NCBI GenBank assembly: GCA_963836605.1
Contig: CAWIKB010000008.1
Coordinates: forward strand, 186,001-250,000
Direction of reading: 5' to 3'
Origin: Bog-473 sp963836605
GTDB lineage: Bacteria > Actinomycetota > Acidimicrobiia > Acidimicrobiales > RAAP-2
Length of the DNA: 64,000 bases
Made by a program: the position numbers and the translations under genes. The notes below the pieces were generated by a model. The model saw nothing but the letters and a program-made list of their open reading frames with translations, was not told the origin of the DNA and did no database searches. Position 1 is the stretch's first letter. The number at the start of each line of letters is the position of its first letter. Below are positions 1 through 7,269 of this stretch, in pieces.

Positions 1-672
1 GAACCACCCGCTCAATCCGCCGCGCATCGGCCCGCAGATCAAGAGCGAGCCGCTCGTGGTGGTGAAGGGTGAGGACGTGATGAAGCCGAGACCGTGCCAC
101 GCCGTCGGGACCCGGTCCGTCGAGGAAAGTCCGCTGTGGCGCACCACGACCCCCTTGGGGGCACCCGTCGTGCCCGAGGTGTACATGATGTCGGCTTCGT
201 CGTCTTCGCTCAGCCGGTGGCCGACGTCGGACCCATCGGCGTCGAGGAGGTCGGACCAGGGCGGCGCGGCATGTCCCGGCGCCCCCACGACGGCGGTGAT
301 GTCGATGCCCGGGCCCACGGCCGGAAGGGAATCCAGCACAGAGCTGCTGGCGAGGAGCCCCTTGACGAGAGCGTGGCGGAGGATGCCCACGATCTCGGCT
401 CCGCTGAGGCGGGTGTTGAGGGGCACGGCCACGGCTCCCGACTTGTGGACCGCCATGTACGAGATGAGCCATTCGAAGGGCCGCTCTTCGGTGATGGCCA
501 GGGCCACCCGTTCCCCCGGGGACAGACCCCGAAGACGCAAGCCCCGGGCCAGCCGGTTCGATGCGGAGTGCCACCGTCCCAGGCTGAGCTCACCGCCGTC
601 GTCCAGGTTCTTCCAGGCCACGGCGTCCGGGAACCTTCCCGCCAGATGGGACAGCAGATCCGGTTGGAGCAC
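1..672 (-). CDS. AMP-dependent acyl-CoA synthetase, N-terminal part (cut by window edge)
   Basis: An adenylate-forming ligase expected to turn a carboxylic acid into its CoA thioester in the cytoplasm. From 672 the minus strand is open for about 224 codons to the edge. It shows the family's N-terminal features (ARGLRLRGLSPGERVAL, KSGAVAVPLNTRL) and the ATP/AMP-binding P-loop YTSGTTGAPKGVV at about residues 164-176. The GTG at 672 is 29 bases after the stop of the lactonase-like gene; it is the only standard start in frame there, but its Shine-Dalgarno is weak. Co-direction with the lactonase suggests one catabolic operon. The substrate cannot be read from this half. Confidence 0.85.
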   Translation of the reverse strand, partial: MLQPDLLSHLAGRFPDAVAWKNLDDGGELSLGRWHSASNRLARGLRLRGLSPGERVALAITEERPFEWLISYMAVHKSGAVAVPLNTRLSGAEIVGILRHALVKGLLASSSVLDSLPAVGPGIDITAVVGAPGHAAPPWSDLLDADGSDVGHRLSEDDEADIMYTSGTTGAPKGVVVRHSGLSSTDRVPTAWHGLGFITSSPFTTTSGSLLICGPMRGGLSGWF

Positions 673-701
673 GGCTCGTCGGTTGGGTACGTGCGCTCCG
701 A

Positions 702-1673
702 CTAGTACGGAGCGCCGCCTTCGAGGATGGTCCGCGGATTGTCGACCATCATGGTGCGAACGTCCGCGTCGCTGATACCCCGGGTCCGCATGACCGGAAG
801 GACATCATTGGGGATGTGGGTCCACCGCCAGTCCGGGGCGGCCGCCGCCAGTGAGCGGGGGAACCAGTCGACGAAGCACATGGCATCGTGCGACAGGACG
901 ATGCGCTGGGCGTAGCCCCTCTCGCACAGCCGCGCCACCGCGTCGACACGCTCGTCAAGCGTGAACCCCATCAATCCGAAATGATCGAAGCCCAGGAAGG
1001 ATCCGTTCTCGATGAGCTCGAGGTGGTAGTCGGTGTTGAGGGTTCCACCACAGTGCCCGATCACCACCCGTGTCAGGTCCACTCCTTCCTCCTTGAAGAT
1101 CCGCTGTTGGTGCAGTCCCCAGGGTTCAGGGGGCGTGGGCGTATGGGTGGTGATGGGCACACCGGTGGCCCGGTGGGCCCGGGCGACGGCCCGGAGCACG
1201 CGTTCGACGCCGGGGGTGATGCCCGGGCGATCTGATGCGCACTTGAGGATGCCCGCCTTCACGCCGGTTTCGGCCACGCCCTCACGGATCTCGCGGATGA
1301 ACACCTCCACCATCGGCTCGGGCCCGCCCATGACCGTTCCCGGCCCCCGAAAGTGGAAGTACATCGGGACGTCGTTGTACGTGTACACCCCCGCGGCAAT
1401 CACGATGTTGATCTCGGGTACCAGCTCGGCTATCGCCTTCACGCGAGGTACGTAGCGCCCCAATCCGATCACCGTCAGGTCGACGAGGGTGTCGATCCCC
1501 TGTTGCTTGAGCTCGCGCAGTTTGTGTACGGCGCGAGCCTGTTCTGCCGCCTCATCCCACTCTTCTGTCGTCTTCTCGATGTCGGGACTCAACACGAAGA
1601 TGTGCTCGTGCATGAGCGTGGATCCGAGAGAAGACCCCTCGATCGGGCCTTGCACGGTGTTGACCTGGGACAT
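702..1673 (-). CDS. Phosphotriesterase-family hydrolase (PTE-like lactonase)
   Basis: A binuclear-metal amidohydrolase of 323 residues. Members of this family hydrolyse lactones or organophosphoesters. Visible metal ligands are the HEH of STLMHEHIF near the N-terminus, the lysine of AGILKCASD (normally carboxylated, bridging the metals), the histidines of PITTHTPT and VIGHCGGT, and the aspartate of LSHDAM. The ATG at 1673 is chosen because AGAGGAG lies 6 bases upstream; the reading frame is open further upstream but without family similarity. It is followed by the acyl-CoA ligase at 672. The natural substrate is unknown; a lactone feeding an acyl-CoA pathway is an inference from the neighbour. 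Confidence 0.88.
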   Translation of the reverse strand: MSQVNTVQGPIEGSSLGSTLMHEHIFVLSPDIEKTTEEWDEAAEQARAVHKLRELKQQGIDTLVDLTVIGLGRYVPRVKAIAELVPEINIVIAAGVYTYNDVPMYFHFRGPGTVMGGPEPMVEVFIREIREGVAETGVKAGILKCASDRPGITPGVERVLRAVARAHRATGVPITTHTPTPPEPWGLHQQRIFKEEGVDLTRVVIGHCGGTLNTDYHLELIENGSFLGFDHFGLMGFTLDERVDAVARLCERGYAQRIVLSHDAMCFVDWFPRSLAAAAPDWRWTHIPNDVLPVMRTRGISDADVRTMMVDNPRTILEGGAPY

Positions 1674-1856
1674 CGCACTCCTCTCGACTGTCCAATGCAA
1701 ATCCCTCGGCAGCGCGGGCGAGCGTAGCGGGGGACCGGTGGTCATGCTGAGAACGCTCCTGGTGCAAGGTCTCAGCAGGGTCACAGCGGATTGTGCGCGT
1801 GGGCCGAAGCGGAGATGTTGGGATGGCGGCGTTCCCGAGAGCAAAGGCCAACGATC

Positions 1857-2198
1857 ATGCAGCGTCCCCGTGAGCAGCCCTCTCCGGAGGCTCGATCCCG
1901 CGCCACTGTGCGCCTGCGGCGCGTGACCCGCTCCGTGGCGATCCTCGCCACGGGGGCCACGGCGCTCATCGGCGTCGTCGTGGCGAAAGAACACCCGGGC
2001 GCCGGCAGCACGTCCACTCGGAGCAAGCCCAGTGCGTCGGCTTCCACGCCGGCCACCACAACGACGACGCCGCCTGCGTCCTCTCCGAGCACGGGGTCGT
2101 CGTCGAGCACGGGGTCGTCGAGCTCGTCGACGGGGGCCTCCGCACCGACCACCACGACGACGGCTCCAACCGTCACCTCGGGGGGCACATCGTCATGA
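1857..2198 (+). CDS. Short single-pass protein with Ser/Thr-rich tail, first gene of the ApbE redox operon
   Basis: 113 residues: a basic N-terminus, one membrane segment (SVAILATGATALIGVVVA, about residues 25-42), then about 70 residues of Ser, Thr, Pro and Gly. Its TGA overlaps the ATG of apbE (ATGA), so it is the first gene of the operon. In related operons this position holds a protein with the same build, a membrane anchor and Thr-rich linker, but ending in an FMN-binding domain that ApbE flavinylates. Here the chain stops where that domain would begin. It may be a degenerate substrate or only a membrane anchor. The start is the ATG nearest the membrane segment; a longer form from 1791 is possible. 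Confidence 0.6.
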   Translation: MQRPREQPSPEARSRATVRLRRVTRSVAILATGATALIGVVVAKEHPGAGSTSTRSKPSASASTPATTTTTPPASSPSTGSSSSTGSSSSSTGASAPTTTTTAPTVTSGGTSS

Positions 2199-3148
2199 CC
2201 CGCACGACGGAACTTCCCGGTACCGAGCCTCTCGTCGTCCGCACGTGGCCGGCCATCGGCACCCAGGCCACCGTGGTGGTGCAGCACCCGGACCACGGCG
2301 ATGCGGCCGAGCGGCTCCTGCGGGGCGAGATCGGCGCATTCGACCGCGCCTGCAGCCGCTTCCGGAGGGACTCGGAGTTGGAGATGGTGCACGCCCATGC
2401 CGGCCAGTCCGTGCACGTCAGCGCACTACTGTTCGAGGCGCTCGAGGTGGCCTGCGCGGTGGCACGGCGGACGGACGGCGCGGTTGATCCGACCGTCGGC
2501 AACGCCATCGAGGCCCTGGGCTACGACCGGGATCTGCGTGAGGTCGTGCGCCGGCCTCGGTCTGCCCTGCTCGAACAGGAACCGGTGGTCGGTTTCACCC
2601 ACGTCCACCTCAACCGCCCCGGGCGCACCGTCCGTATTCCACGTGGCGTCAAGCTCGATCTCGGGTCCTCGGCCAAGGCGCTGATCGCGGATCACGCCGC
2701 GGCGCGGATTGCCGATGCGGTCGGCGCCGGTGTGCTCGTCAGCATCGGCGGCGACGTCGCGGTTGCGGGCGCACCGCCCGACGAAGGCTGGGCCGTTGGT
2801 ATCGCCACGTCCTCGGCCACGCCGGCCGAACGGGTGGACCAGGTGGTGGCCATTCGCCACGGCGGCCTGGCCAGTTCCAGCACGTCCGTGCGGACCTGGA
2901 CGGCGGGGAATCGGCAAGTCCACCACATTGTCGACCCGAGGACCGGGGACTGCGTCCCACCGCACTGGACCCTCGTCTCGGCCACCGGAGCCGACTGCGT
3001 CGAAGCCAATGCCATCTCCACGGCCGCGTTGGTCTGGGGAGACCACGCGTTGCGGCACCTGCGGTCCTTCGATCAGGCCGTCCGCCTGGTCCGTCACGAC
3101 GGCCGGGTCTTCTCGCTCAACGGGTGGCCGGAGGAAAAAGCGGCATGA
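2195..3148 (+). CDS. apbE: FAD:protein FMN transferase
   Basis: ApbE attaches FMN from FAD through a phosphoester bond to a Thr or Ser of a target protein. 317 residues with the family blocks in order: FDRACSRFRRDSEL near residue 50, KLDLGSSAKALIADHAA near 155, VSIGGDVAVAG near 183, HHIVDPRTG near 248 and ANAISTAALV near 275. There is no lipobox or signal peptide, so it acts inside the cell unless exported another way. It overlaps the preceding stub and the following ferric-reductase-like gene by 4 bases each, so translation is coupled. No clear flavinylation target with an FMN-binding domain is encoded beside it. Confidence 0.92.
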   Translation: MTRTTELPGTEPLVVRTWPAIGTQATVVVQHPDHGDAAERLLRGEIGAFDRACSRFRRDSELEMVHAHAGQSVHVSALLFEALEVACAVARRTDGAVDPTVGNAIEALGYDRDLREVVRRPRSALLEQEPVVGFTHVHLNRPGRTVRIPRGVKLDLGSSAKALIADHAAARIADAVGAGVLVSIGGDVAVAGAPPDEGWAVGIATSSATPAERVDQVVAIRHGGLASSSTSVRTWTAGNRQVHHIVDPRTGDCVPPHWTLVSATGADCVEANAISTAALVWGDHALRHLRSFDQAVRLVRHDGRVFSLNGWPEEKAA

Positions 3149-3765
3149 GTTCGACCACCCTTTGGTATACGACCCGGGCTACCGGCATCGTGGCCTTGGT
3201 GCTCTTCACGGCGACCATGGTGATGGGTATCGCCACGACGAATCGCGTCAAAGCTCGCTGGTGGCCCGGCTTCGCCCAGCAGGAAATGCACCGCCGCATC
3301 TCCTTGATGGCGGTGGTGTTCCTCGGGATCCACGTCCTGACGAGCGTGCTCGATACCTACGTGTCCATCGGTTGGGCTTCCGTGCTGGTGCCCTTCACCT
3401 CTTCCTACAACCGCTTCTGGGTCGCCATGGGGACGGTCAGCCTCGATCTCATGCTGGCCGTGCTGGTCTCGAGTCTGCTCCGGGCCCGCATGAGGCCGGG
3501 GATCTGGCGCGGCGTGCACTGGGTCGCCTACCTCTCCTGGCCGATCGCACTGGCCCACACCTTCGGGACCGGGTCGGACTCGGGGGAACCCTGGCTCGTC
3601 GTCCTCTGTGCCGTGTGTGTCATCTCCGTCGGCGGAGCGCTCCTCTGGCGTTTCCGGGTGGGGGCGCACCAGAAGCGGAGCGCCGCCGCAGCCGTCGTCG
3701 CGGTCCTCCCGCAGACGCACCTCGCCCGCCGCGGACCGGTCGAAGGAATCCCTCGTGACACCTGA
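3145..3765 (+). CDS. Ferric-reductase-like transmembrane protein
   Basis: A 206-residue polytopic membrane protein of the ferric reductase / cytochrome b-like family, expected to carry haem electrons across the membrane. I count about five or six hydrophobic segments. Candidate haem-ligand histidines are in QQEMHRRIS and VFLGIHVLTSVL in one helix pair and in GVHWVAYLSW and ALAHTFGTGSD in another. The ATG at 3145 follows GGAGGAAAAAG and overlaps the apbE stop (ATGA). The next gene starts inside its last 11 bases. No C-terminal FAD/NAD domain is present; the following NuoF-like flavoprotein could supply electrons. Confidence 0.85.
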   Translation: MSSTTLWYTTRATGIVALVLFTATMVMGIATTNRVKARWWPGFAQQEMHRRISLMAVVFLGIHVLTSVLDTYVSIGWASVLVPFTSSYNRFWVAMGTVSLDLMLAVLVSSLLRARMRPGIWRGVHWVAYLSWPIALAHTFGTGSDSGEPWLVVLCAVCVISVGGALLWRFRVGAHQKRSAAAAVVAVLPQTHLARRGPVEGIPRDT

Positions 3766-5041
3766 CGTGGGAGAGATGCGACGCGAGACCGATCGCTACA
3801 GCCTGCTCGGTCACCCATCCGATCTGGCCGGCCACCGGCGCACCCTCGGTCCCCTGCCCATCCCCGCGGTTTTCGACCCGTCCTGGTCCGTTGCTCTGGT
3901 GACCGCCCTCGAGACCTCCGGCCTGACCGGGCGGGGCGGGGCCGCCTTCCCCTCGTCGCGCAAGCTGGCTGCGGCCCACGCCGACCGCCGAGACGGCGTC
4001 ATCGTCGTCAACGGCATGGAGGGTGAACCCGCGAGTGACAAGGACAAGGTCCTGCTCACCAGGACGCCGCATCTGGTCCTCGACGGCGCCCAGGTGCTCG
4101 CCGCGGCCGGTGGCGCCAGCCGCATCGTGGTGTGCGTCCCGGCCGGTCACGACCAGGTCGCGGCCGCCGTGGTCCACGCCATGGCCGAGCGCGCCGCCCT
4201 GGGGTATGCCCCCCTCTCCGAGGAGCTCGTCCGACCCCCGGATCGATTCGTTGCCGGCGAGGAGTCGGCCCTGGTGCGCTGGATCGACGAGGGGCGTGCA
4301 CTCCCTTCGTTCCGGCCCGACAAGGGCGTGCGGCTTCGAATCGGCACACGCTCGGCCCTGGTGCACAACGCCGAGACCCTGGCCCACGTGGCCGTGATCG
4401 CACGACACGGACCCCAGGTGTTTCGTGCCCGCGGCATGCCCGAAGAACCGGGCACCTCATTGGTGACCATTTCCGGCGCGGTGGCCTGCGCCGGCGTGGT
4501 CGAGATCGATCGCGGCACCCCGTTGCGGGACATCGTCGCCCGGGCCACGCCAACCGACGACATCGCGGCCATGCTGGTCGGTGGCTATGGCGGCGCATGG
4601 GTGGGTCCCCAACATTTCGAGACTCCGTATGCCTCCATGCCCCTTCGTACCATCGGGGCGTCAGCGGGCGTGGGCATCATCGCCGTCCTGGGTTCGCCCG
4701 CTTGCGGCGTTGCCGAGACGGCGCGCCTGGCGCACTATGCGGCCTGGCAGAGCTCCGGCCAATGTGGACCTTGCGTGTTCGGCCTGCCGGCCCTGGCTGA
4801 TGATCTCTCCCGTCTCTCGCAAGGGCGAACGGACCCGACGCTGATGGCCCGTCTGGTGCGGCGACTCGGTGAAATCGACGGCCGGGGAGGGTGTCGCCAT
4901 CCCGACGGCGCCGTCGGAATGATCCGCAGCGCGCTCGACGTCTTTGCCGCCGATGTGGCCGCCCACGGGCGCGGGGAGCCCTGCGCCCATGTGACCCGGC
5001 CAACCCAGCTCCGGTTCCCCGACCTGATGGGCCCCCGGTGA
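3755..5041 (+). CDS. NuoF-like NADH-binding flavoprotein with SLBB domain
   Basis: 428 residues related to the 51-kDa subunit of complex I, which oxidises NAD(P)H using FMN and a 4Fe-4S cluster. Motifs: GLTGRGGAAFPSSRKL near residue 60 (NADH/FMN loop, normally GLRGRGGAGFPTG), VVNGMEGEPASDKDK near 87, FVAGEESALVRW near 165, an SLBB region near 240-330, and cysteines in SSGQCGPC and GRGGCRHPDG near the C-terminus. The usual third cysteine of CxxCxxC is not present. The GTG at 3755 is preceded by GAAGGA; an ATG at 3776 is an alternative. It probably moves electrons between NAD(P)H, the ferredoxin that follows and the membrane haem protein. Confidence 0.82.
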   Translation: MTPDVGEMRRETDRYSLLGHPSDLAGHRRTLGPLPIPAVFDPSWSVALVTALETSGLTGRGGAAFPSSRKLAAAHADRRDGVIVVNGMEGEPASDKDKVLLTRTPHLVLDGAQVLAAAGGASRIVVCVPAGHDQVAAAVVHAMAERAALGYAPLSEELVRPPDRFVAGEESALVRWIDEGRALPSFRPDKGVRLRIGTRSALVHNAETLAHVAVIARHGPQVFRARGMPEEPGTSLVTISGAVACAGVVEIDRGTPLRDIVARATPTDDIAAMLVGGYGGAWVGPQHFETPYASMPLRTIGASAGVGIIAVLGSPACGVAETARLAHYAAWQSSGQCGPCVFGLPALADDLSRLSQGRTDPTLMARLVRRLGEIDGRGGCRHPDGAVGMIRSALDVFAADVAAHGRGEPCAHVTRPTQLRFPDLMGPR

Positions 5042-5250
5042 GCGCCGTCCGGGTCTCCATAGATCCCGTGGCGTGCGATGCCTACGGCTTCTGCGCGGAG
5101 CTCCTGCCCGAGGCCATAACTCTGGACGAGTGGGGCTACCCGATAGTCGACGGGCGGAGCCTCGCACCCGACCTGGTGGCGGCGGCCAGGCGGGCGGCTC
5201 GCGACTGCCCGCGCCGCGCCATCTCACTGCGGGAGTCGAAGCACCGCTGA
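5038..5250 (+). CDS. Small single-cluster ferredoxin
   Basis: 70 residues. A ferredoxin of the short 3Fe-4S/4Fe-4S type: VACDAYGFCAELLP gives two ligand cysteines six residues apart and ARDCPRRAI gives the C-terminal CP ligand. Only three cysteines align, which favours a 3Fe-4S cluster or a non-Cys fourth ligand. The GTG start overlaps the stop of the NuoF-like gene (GTGA). As last gene of the operon it is the likely soluble electron partner of that flavoprotein, or of the cytochrome P450 about 2 kb away; the first is favoured by linkage. Confidence 0.85.
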   Translation: MSAVRVSIDPVACDAYGFCAELLPEAITLDEWGYPIVDGRSLAPDLVAAARRAARDCPRRAISLRESKHR

Positions 5251-5310
5251 ACCGTTGGGTCACCATGTGTAAGAAGAAAGAAACCAGGTGGAACGGGGTG
5301 GACATTCGTG

Positions 5311-5334
5311 TGTAATCATGTAATCTAGTAATAT
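5311..5334 (+). promoter_or_regulatory. Three AT-rich 8-bp direct repeats over a probable leaderless start
   Basis: TGTAATCA, TGTAATCT and AGTAATAT follow one another directly and run into the ATG at 5333. TGTAAT at 5319-5324 is a good -10 hexamer placed 8 bases before the ATG; TGGACA at 5299-5304 resembles a -35 but the spacer is only 14 bases. No Shine-Dalgarno is present. Direct repeats at the start of a gene encoding a ribbon-helix-helix-like protein suggest autoregulation; this is inference. Confidence 0.4.
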
Positions 5335-5944
5335 GACTACAGGATCTACAGGTTCAACCGGAACACACAGGGGCGGAAGAAGGGGCGGTCGCCGGGCCGG
5401 AGGGCCCCCGCCGTCTGGTCCTGAGCAGGAACGCCTGATTGCGGCCTGGTTCGCCGGCCGCATCCCCGAAGGGTGGTTCGAGGGGCCGGTTGCGGTCGAC
5501 ATCGACCCCGACGAGATCCAGGTCGTGGGCACGTTGTCCGCACCGGAGCTCGCCGAGGGGTCCGGCGAGGAGGAGGTTCGGGTGGCCGAGCTGGCTCGTA
5601 TCACCGGTCACCGCGAGGACACACGCGAGGCGCGCATGCGGATAGCCGACGAGGCGCAGCCGTCCTTCCAACGCACCGTCTCGTGGGGGGCAACGTGTGG
5701 GGGCTCCCGCGTCCTGTTCACCACGGCCGGCGTCCCCGTCATGACCCGCCTTCGTCTGGCTGATCGACGTGTGCTCGACACCTTGATCGACGCTGGAGTG
5801 GCGCGCAGCCGGAGCGAGGCGTTGGCCTGGTGTGTCCGCCTCGTTGCGCAGCACGAAGCCGACTGGATCCAAGAGTTGCGCGAGGCCATGACCTCGGTCG
5901 AGGAGGTTCGGTCCCGCGGGCCTCGAGGAACCGCCTCGGACTGA
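5333..5944 (+). CDS. Hypothetical protein with ribbon-helix-helix-like C-terminus
   Basis: 203 residues, not recognised with certainty. The first 30 residues are Gly/Arg/Pro-rich and look disordered. The middle (about 30-130) is acidic and contains PEGWFEGPVAVDIDPDEI. The C-terminal part MTRLRLADRRVLDTLIDAG then SRSEALAWCVRLVAQH resembles a short beta strand plus two helices of the MetJ/Arc/CopG fold, with the usual SRSEAL turn. It stands alone, between the redox operon and a CMD-family gene, and lacks a Shine-Dalgarno. A DNA-binding repressor or antitoxin-like role is plausible, but no toxin gene is adjacent. Confidence 0.6.
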   Translation: MTTGSTGSTGTHRGGRRGGRRAGGPPPSGPEQERLIAAWFAGRIPEGWFEGPVAVDIDPDEIQVVGTLSAPELAEGSGEEEVRVAELARITGHREDTREARMRIADEAQPSFQRTVSWGATCGGSRVLFTTAGVPVMTRLRLADRRVLDTLIDAGVARSRSEALAWCVRLVAQHEADWIQELREAMTSVEEVRSRGPRGTASD

Positions 5945-5961
5945 ACGGCCGCGTGGGCGGC

Positions 5962-5997
5962 GCCGTCGCCGTCGCCGTCGCCAGGGCCAGGGCCAGG
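5962..5997. repeat. Two adjoining hexamer repeats (GCCGTC x3, GCCAGG x3)
   Basis: GCCGTC occurs three times at 5962-5979 and GCCAGG three times at 5980-5997, just upstream of the CMD-family gene. It is a simple-sequence tract that could vary in length; it also makes the upstream GTG at 6000 a doubtful start. Confidence 0.7.
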
Positions 5998-6020
5998 GGG
6001 TGACCACCTACCATGGGAGC

Positions 6021-6371
6021 ATGGACCATTTTCACCAGGTAACCAGCGACCTGCGGGCACCGTACCGTGAGCTCACCGAGGCCATCCCCGATGTCATGTC
6101 TGGCTACCGCGCCCTCCAGATGGCGGCCATGTCCGACGGTGCCCTACCTACCCGTATGAAGGAGCTCATCGCCCTGGCTATCTCCATCACCCGGGAATGT
6201 GATGGCTGTATCGCGGCCCACGCTCGTGGTGCCGCGCGGCACGGGGCGACGGTGAGCGAGGTCACCGAGATGATCGGCGTTGCCATCTCCATGAACGGTG
6301 GGCCCGGCACCGTGTGGGGGCCACGGGCGCTCGCTGCCTTTCACGAATTCGCCGACCCCAACGAGGCCTGA
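6021..6371 (+). CDS. Carboxymuconolactone decarboxylase / AhpD-like protein
   Basis: 116 residues of the CMD/AhpD fold. The signature KELIALAISITRECDGCIAAH has the acidic residue, the redox CxxC (CDGC) and the histidine three residues after it, as in AhpD-type peroxidase partners. Such proteins use the CxxC to reduce alkyl hydroperoxidase or act alone as small thiol peroxidases. The ATG at 6021 follows GGGAG closely; a GTG at 6000 in frame is an alternative. Its 3' end overlaps the tail of the convergent YihY gene by 31 bases. Confidence 0.85.
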   Translation: MDHFHQVTSDLRAPYRELTEAIPDVMSGYRALQMAAMSDGALPTRMKELIALAISITRECDGCIAAHARGAARHGATVSEVTEMIGVAISMNGGPGTVWGPRALAAFHEFADPNEA

Positions 6372-7201
6372 GCGGCCGTCGTCTCGGCGTCGGGCGGCGG
6401 GTCGACGAGGTGCCGGGGCCAGAGGCGCCGAGCCAGCACGACGTTGGTCTCACTGGCGTAGACGAAGAGCTGCGACCCGAGGGACAGCCACAAGATCAAC
6501 CCCAGCACAATGGCAAAGAAGCCGTAGAGCTGGGATGTGTGCCGCAGGATATGGCTGATCAACAGTCCCCCCACCGCCTGGAGGGCCGTCCATCCGAGAC
6601 CGCCGATGAAGGTGCCCGGGAGGAGGGCTCGGAGCCCGGTGCCGGCTGGAGCCAAAATGCGAAAGGCCAGGAGGTAGGCCCCCAGGTTGACCACCCCGGC
6701 CCCTACCAGCGTGTAGGCCCAGTAGGCGGCGGGGTACGCGCTGAGCCTCCCACCTCCGATCGTCGAGATGCCGGCCAGGACGGAGCTGCCCACGACGGCA
6801 ACGGCAATGGTGCCCAGCAGGAGGAGGCCCCGTCCGACTCGCCGGGGGAGATCTGCCTCCAGGCGGCGCGCCACGCCCCAGATGGCCTCGTTGGCGCGCT
6901 GCATCGTGAGGGCGACACCCAGTGAGCCCCAGAGCAGGATCGCGGCGCTGAGGATGAAGGCAAGTGGACTGGGCTTGTGCAGAGCCTTGATGCTCGAACC
7001 GAGCTCCCTGCCGACCACCGGGAACTGCGAAAGGGCGGAGTTGATGATCTCGCGCTCGGCATGGCTCTTGGGGCCCACCACCAATCCGACGATGGTGACG
7101 AAGAGGATCAGCAGGGGGAAGACGGCCAGGAAGCCGTAGAACGTGATGAGGGCGGAGAGCGACCCGCCTCTGTCGTCGCCGTGCTTCTTGAGCACTCCCA
7201 C
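6341..7201 (-). CDS. YihY/UPF0761-family inner-membrane protein
   Basis: 286 residues, six predicted membrane segments, once misnamed ribonuclease BN. Family features: DDRGGSLSALITFYGFLAVFPLL at the N-terminus, NEAIWGVARR after the third segment and LYGFFAIVLGLILWL near the end. Function is not established; a role in lipid or solute transport is often assumed. The frame stays open upstream of the GTG at 7201 and reads FIERLDRLQRAW, the usual family N-terminus, but contains no ATG, GTG or TTG. Either a CTG at 7273, overlapping the P450 stop, starts the protein, or the annotated GTG form lacks about 24 residues. Confidence 0.85.
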   Translation of the reverse strand: MGVLKKHGDDRGGSLSALITFYGFLAVFPLLILFVTIVGLVVGPKSHAEREIINSALSQFPVVGRELGSSIKALHKPSPLAFILSAAILLWGSLGVALTMQRANEAIWGVARRLEADLPRRVGRGLLLLGTIAVAVVGSSVLAGISTIGGGRLSAYPAAYWAYTLVGAGVVNLGAYLLAFRILAPAGTGLRALLPGTFIGGLGWTALQAVGGLLISHILRHTSQLYGFFAIVLGLILWLSLGSQLFVYASETNVVLARRLWPRHLVDPPPDAETTAAQASLGSANS

Positions 7202-7269
7202 CGCGACCGCTGAAGGCGTCCAGGCGCGCTGGAGGCGGTCGAGGCGTTCTATGAAACGCCCCCGGGGGT

